Position numbers and translations under genes: made by a program
Notes under the pieces: generated by a model
Seen by the model: the letters and a program-made list of their open reading frames with translations, nothing else
Told to the model about the DNA's origin: nothing
Database searches by the model: none
DNA from: Saxidomus purpurata
Taxonomy: Eukaryota; Mollusca; Bivalvia; Venerida; Veneridae
Assembly (NCBI GenBank): GCA_022818135.1
Contig: JAFMSR010000003.1
Coordinates: 15,575,134 to 15,639,133, forward strand
Reading direction: 5' to 3'
DNA length: 64,000 nt
Part shown: one piece after another, positions 59,401 through 64,000 of the stretch
How positions within the stretch are numbered: position 1 is the stretch's first letter
Layout: the number at the start of each line of letters is the position of its first letter

Positions 59401-61138
59401 CTTTTGATACATACATTGGGAACAATTAGCAATCAATCAAAACCCAAACGAAAAAACGAATATTATGTTTTATACTAAATCAAGGAAATGAAAGAAATAT
59501 GATATATTGAAATTATAACAATAGTTATGACAATTCGTTACCTACATGTATTTTGGTATAGTGAACTTTGTTTTTCGTGATAAATGTGATAAATGTATGA
59601 AATGCCGTATGTTATATTTCATGGTATCAAAATTAATTGAAAATAATTATGATATGAATGACAACATAAAAACAAAAATAATTATGTCTCTAATATTCAT
59701 TCATTGTAACGTGAACAGATATGCACAGATGTTATTGTACACTGTAAATTGCAGCTGTATTTATCGCTCTCTACACGTAATAAGCTACCGAGTGCATAAA
59801 AACACCGTTAACAATCAACAAAACTGTTGTAAAATAAAAGTTAACGTATGAAATGTGATTCAGATTTTGATTTTATTGCTATACAGTTACTGGCATTTCT
59901 TCAAAATCACGTAAAATAAATGGATAAGTAGGTTTATTTGAAACAATGGAGTATTAAAAATATGAGTTTTCATCAAAGAATACGCACACTCATTCCGCGC
60001 CCTGCAAAAAAGTTGTTATTTTGTTGTCTGCGTATGCAGACGCTCATTAATGTCATATTTGTGGCTTATTTATAAGTGATTATTCCGTAAGATAGTATTT
60101 TTTATAAATTGTTACAGTGGCTTCAAGCATCACACTGCATTTAATTGTTTGAATTGAATTGCATATAGCTTAGTCCCTGAACTAATATAAAATGATGCAG
60201 AAAGTATGGTGGCTGATTTCCAGAAAAGTAAATCGCGCAAATACGACAGCTGATATATTTGTCGTATAGGCGGGGATGCCAACACGCTAAATCAGTCGTT
60301 GTGGCGACATGTCAACATGCCAAATTCATACTTGTCCTCTTGGCGCCCGCGCCAAAATGACATTTTCTTTTTACGTATCCGTGTCCTTATTTATTGTTCT
60401 GGCGTGCTGGCGTCCCGGAAATACGAGAGAATGACAAAATAAGAGCGCGAGTACGACAGTTTCACACGCGCCAGAACGACAACACGATACTGAAATGAAT
60501 CGTTCTGTCGCCCCATAATTTGTTGTTCTCGCGTGTTCACAAGTGCTCAGTAGGAAAGTGAAATATTTGTCGTTCGGGGCGGGGGCCCCTACATGCCAAT
60601 TCAAATTTCTTTTGGTTTTGCTAATTGGTGTCTCGGTAAGGCACCAACACGCCAAATTCACACTTGCCGTTTTGGCGCCCAACTAGAACGACAAATAATT
60701 CATCATCGCGCTTATTTGTCGTTCAAGCGGCCGCGCCAAAACGACAAGTGTGAATTTGGCATGTCAGTAGGGCGTCAACTCGCCAGATCGACATATTCTT
60801 GATTTAGCCTGTTGGCGCCCTCGTCCAAACAAAAAATATGTCTTGTCGTATTGGCGCGATTTATTTGTTGTTTAAACATAAGACGGCTACGACGTTCCAT
60901 ACTAAACTGTACACACCTAAAGTTACATGTATTTGCTTTTGTTTACAGCGATGGTAACAATCACAATTAGCTTCTCATTTTTTCTGATTTTATACACAAT
61001 TAAAAAGTTGTACTGAAATTTCTTTTACTCTAGCTGCACGAGGAGCAGGATGACTTAGGGCGTGGGCTCAACGAGGAGAGTTTACGCACGGGAAATGCTG
61101 GCAGAAGATTGGCATGTTGTTTTATAGAACCTCTGTAG
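53482..61138 (+). CDS. Secreted Cu/Zn superoxide dismutase (5 exons)
   Basis: Exons 53482-53599, 55983-56068, 57589-57773, 59016-59139 and 61034-61138, all GT/AG; 618 nt, 205 aa. Converts superoxide to oxygen and peroxide outside the cell. A hydrophobic signal peptide covers about residues 1-22, followed by an extracellular N-terminal extension. All ligands are visible: H97 and H99 (HVH), H114 (GPHFNP), H122, H133 and D136 (HVGDFGN), and H173 before DDLG. The disulphide cysteines C108 and C199 and the active-site arginine R196 (GNAGRRLAC) are present. N90-W-T is a glycosylation sequon. Odd point: the usual I-x-G-R before the last copper histidine reads ILRR (R167 for glycine). It resembles bivalve extracellular SOD/dominin-type plasma proteins. 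A possible poly(A) signal, ATTAAA, is at 61458-61463. Introns are filled with repeats. Confidence 0.93.
53636..54470 (+). repeat. AAAGGTGGGCATATTAAAAT-family repeat in SOD intron 1
   Basis: Begins CCCACAAAGGTGGGCATATT, then CCGTCCGTCCGTGTGTCCG, then five units with TGCATGAAAGGATTTT, GGCACAAATGTTCA and AATGTCAAGGTCACACTTAA. Same family as 17640-18600 and 21865-22615. Confidence 0.85.
54725..54795. repeat. Short GTGGGCGTAGTCACGA minisatellite
   Basis: Two and a half units of about 24 bp (GTAGTCACGAGTGGGGTGGG and variants), in SOD intron 1. Confidence 0.8.
56128..56188. repeat. 61-bp near-perfect palindrome in SOD intron 2
   Basis: Arms AACCGTACATTTACAGAAT (56128-56146) and their exact complement (56170-56188); the centre (GAGAACATAATAATTATTAT) is itself nearly palindromic. 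It could extrude as a cruciform. Confidence 0.9.
56307..56608. mobile_element. MITE with 49-bp terminal inverted repeats in SOD intron 2
   Basis: Arms 56307-56355 and 56560-56608 are inverted copies with about two mismatches (TGAGCTTCTATGATACGCCT at the outer end, AAAAAGCGGCAT at the inner end). Total length 302 bp with no coding capacity. Confidence 0.85.
56740..56822 (+). mobile_element. SINE 3' remnant
   Basis: GAGCTATTAATATAAGTTGT and TTGTTCCGCAATCGATATTG match the tail of the SINEs at 14570-14790 and 31.3-31.5 kb. The head is missing. Confidence 0.55.
57774..59015. repeat. Repeat-filled SOD intron 3
   Basis: From about 58460 to 58900, three loose tandem units contain AAACCACAAGGCCTAGAGCT-like and GATATTTAGCATG phrases, ending in AGGGCCATCTTGGCGCTCTT. 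No additional exon is needed: phases on both sides fit. Confidence 0.6.
60240..60860. repeat. TTGGCGC / GCCAAATTCACACTTG palindromic repeat cluster in SOD intron 4
   Basis: Modules with GCCAAATTCACACTTG, CGTTTTGGCGC and ACGACAAATAA recur in both orientations (60316-60356, 60651-60698, and inverted at 60712-60760). The 60651-60760 part is a large hairpin with a 13-nt loop. GC content is visibly higher than its surroundings. Confidence 0.85.
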
Positions 61139-61980
61139 TTTCATGTTCGGCATATCCAAAGTTATGCTTAGAAAGCTCCTCTACAAGAAAACACATGAGC
61201 ATTTTACTGTAGTTTAAGTTCACCTGAGCATTTTATGTAACTACATGTTCAAAGTATTTATGTTAAAGCCAAGGAACGTGTGTTGCTTTTAATTCAATAC
61301 AATATGAAATATTTAAATCAGCGGGAAATATACAAATCTGATGATTCTTTTTTTTTCTTTTTCAAGGGCGTATCGCTCACAATTCCCAAGATCTGTAGCA
61401 TACATTGTGAATTAAGGTTACCGAGAAATTTAAACATTCTTTAATGACATTTAAATAATTAAATGCAGTAATATATGTGTAATATTATTATGCAATAATA
61501 GACTCATATGGAGGTCAATAATTAGTTTTGTGGACCTATTAAGAAGTTATATTGATAGAGGACAAAGTGCGAGGTCAATATCATTTTTCACAGGTCCGCA
61601 AAACTATATATTGACCGAAACTTTAGTCTAAAACTATTGTATCGTATATTAGTGAAAATATGCCCAAATATAACAGAAATGACGTCTACCGTGCAGGTCT
61701 TCTTTTACCCATAATTATATTCACGTTAAAGTATGGACAAGGACCGTGAATTGAACGTTGACAAACGGGTTAATTAAGAGCGCTTTAAAGGTATTGCTTG
61801 TGTGATGCCTTTTGGTATAGTTTGGGTCCAGGTTTCTTCTGCATCTTTTCAGGGACGGTAATTTACAGATTTGATTCTTGATAAAAGTTAAAGCAAATTG
61901 AATGACCTTGCTTGACTTGGTAATTAATAATGGCTTGCTCAGTCTTCCAAACCCCTTTACGAGACATTTCTTTAACTTTT
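61139..61980. other. SOD 3' flank, gene-free
   Basis: No exon. Possible poly(A) signal at 61458-61463. A stretch near 61500-61620 repeats GTCAATA and GGTCCGCAAAAC-type phrases. Confidence 0.4.
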
Positions 61981-64000
61981 TACTTTATGCCCCTTTGAAG
62001 AAGGGGTCACACGGCTGTCGGTCAGTCAATCGTCCGTCCGTCGGTATACGAACCAGTGTACGATCAATAACTTTTAGTTTTGTATGCAAATTAGGTAAGA
62101 TCTATACTTTTGTAAGTTTGGCTTCAAAAACAAAGAGGGGCAAATTCAAACAAGAAGGCCATGACGGCCCTACATAGCTCACCTGAGTGACAGTGCTCAT
62201 CAACAAAATATTCACTGATACTTGTACGAAATGATTGTCTAAGTTCAGGTCACTGTGACCTTGACCTTTGACCCAGTGACCCAAAAAACAGAGAGTATCA
62301 ACAGGTTGCATGCAACCTTCTACCCAAGTTTTGTAAGTCAAATGTAAATTGTGATGTGCAGTGTTATAAATGAAAATCTAACAAAGTTAACAGAGGCCAC
62401 TGTGACCTTTACACATTTAACCCATAGTAAGACCAATCATTCTATGAATTTTGAGTACTGTGGATGATGTGTAGGTTTTCAAAGTTCAGATTACTGTGAC
62501 CTTGACCTTTGACCCCAAAAAAGTAGGCATTATCTACTCAATATGATAAATCATCCTATAGAGTTTGAAGACTTGAGGATATTGAGCAGAAAAGATTTTT
62601 TTCAACGCTGTTTGCATCACTGTGACCTTTGAACCCCCCAAAACCATAGGGATCATTTAAAGGTTCCAGGCAACTTTCTGAGCAAGTCTGATGAAAGCTG
62701 AATGAACTTTGTAATTGTGACCTATAGAGCGTTATCAGGAAAAATCACACGGAGGCCACCTTGTAAAACAAAGGAATCATTTACAGGTTCCAGGCAACCT
62801 CCTGAGCAAGTTCGACAAAAGTTGAATGAAAATTGTCACCTTGTAGTGTTATCAAGGAAAGGCTATCGGAGGTCAGTGTGACTTTGACTTTTGATTCTAA
62901 AAACAAAAGGGATCATCTACAGGTTCCATGCACCCTTCTGTGCAAGTCTGATGAAAGTTGAATGAAAATTGGATCCTGTAGAGTGTTATCAAGGAAAAGT
63001 TTACAGACAAACTACATGTACTATGGAATAAGCTCTGCTGGACTTTGTCCATGGACTTTGTCCAGTATAGCTAACTAGATTGGTGTTCAGAGTTCACCAT
63101 CTTACGATTTGTCAGAATACCCAATAATTTTGTGGCAAAAATAAATACAAGAGCTGTTTGTAAAACACGTATGCCCCCCTTCATGCAAAGTAAAAGTCGC
63201 TGTGAATTCGTGAAAACGGCGTCTGTAGCAATTGTAGAATACAAAAACAAATCTACAAAGAAAATAAAACAGTCATCTCCATTGAACAATTTTAGAATTT
63301 AACATTGACTTTCACCCTAGTGATAAAAAGTCACCTCAACTGTTTCAGGTGTGTTCTTGGGTAAAAACACTTGCTTCAAATAATTCAAATACTAAAAACA
63401 AAAACTTGAAGAAAAAAAACTATTTTTTATAAGTGACCTTGACCTCTTAAACAGTTTTTTAAAGTAAAAGTCGCTGTGAAATTCGTGAAAACGGCGTCTG
63501 CAGAAATTGTAGAAAAAAAATTCTAAAAAGAAAATAAAACAGTCATCTCCATAGAACAATATTAGAATTTAACATCGATTTAACTGACCCTAGTGAAAAA
63601 AGTCACATTGACTTTTTCAGGTGTGTACTTGGGCAAAGACACTTGCTTCAAACAATTTTAAACTCAAATAAAAAAAGAAAAATAAACTAATTGTAGTAAC
63701 TGTGACCTTGATCCTCCTTATTTTTTTTATTTGCTTCAACAAATTTAAAACTAAAACAAACGAAAAAAATATTTTTAGTAACAGTGACCTTGACCTAAGA
63801 AATTTTGCTTAAAATAATTTTATAAAAAAAATCGAAAATGTTTTTTTTAGAAACAGTCTACTTGACCCTAACCCCACCCCCATTTCAAAAATCGCTTAAA
63901 ACAATATAGAAATGAATTCATTTTTTTAATATCTTCCTCTCCATGCCAGCTACATACACACCAAGTTTTATTGCAAATGGTCACTCCTAACAAATGTTAT
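61981..64000. repeat. GACCTTGACC repeat families up to window end
   Basis: A CCCTTTGAAGAAGGGGTCAC head with CGTCCGTCCGTCGG near 61990, then AAGGCCATGACGGCCCTACA at 62154. Units follow with CACTGTGACCTTGACCTTTG and GATCATTTAAAGGTTCCAGG. From 63170 there are two near-copies of AGTAAAAGTCGCTGTGAA plus GTGAAAACGGCGTCTG, ending in TAGTAACAGTGACCTTGACC and CACCAAGTTTTATTGCAAAT, as in 37430-38890. Confidence 0.8.

Overview
The window is AT-rich, intron-containing animal DNA packed with short interspersed repeats. Many stretches carry the TGACCTTGACC/GGTCAAGGTCA repeat families typical of bivalve mollusc genomes. Together with a secreted Cu/Zn superoxide dismutase resembling the bivalve extracellular (dominin/cavortin-type) proteins, this points to a marine or freshwater bivalve. 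Nothing bacterial was seen: no operons, no CRISPR. Two runs of exactly 500 N (9153-9652 and 47627-48126) are scaffolding gaps, so the order and orientation of the three contigs is an assembly hypothesis.

Layout. 1-2052 is a decayed non-LTR retrotransposon. 2053-9152 is gene-poor and holds fold-back elements and dispersed repeats. 9736-14237 and 20410-29199 are two tandem, intact five-exon genes for a four-jointed-box (Fj/FJX1) type Golgi kinase of 370 aa each, with identical intron phases. Copy B is stretched by younger insertions (a SINE, a LINE fragment, a TA-flanked MITE). Downstream of each copy lies a related non-coding block (about 14.34-19.4 kb and 31.22-32.52 kb), so the duplicated unit includes flanking DNA. 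About 33-46.4 kb has no gene I can support; it contains tandem GACCTTGACC repeats and a triplicated unit with RFX X-box-like sites. On the minus strand, 46698-46874 is a convincing last coding exon of a gene I do not recognise; the rest of that gene would lie toward or beyond the second gap. 48.1-53.4 kb is repeats. 53482-61138 is a complete five-exon extracellular Cu/Zn superoxide dismutase gene of 205 aa with all metal ligands. 61.1-64 kb is repeats.

Most notable are the two Fj-like paralogues. Both keep a pair of in-frame 5' splice sites 30 nt apart at the end of exon 4, which would give isoforms with or without a duplicated LIG(H/R)YDR peptide next to the kinase core. The locus also shows repeated small-scale exon duplication: decayed extra exon 1 copies in both units and a decayed exon 2 copy in unit A only. 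From established knowledge, Fj-type kinases phosphorylate Fat/Dachsous cadherins in the Golgi; whether these divergent copies do so is inference.
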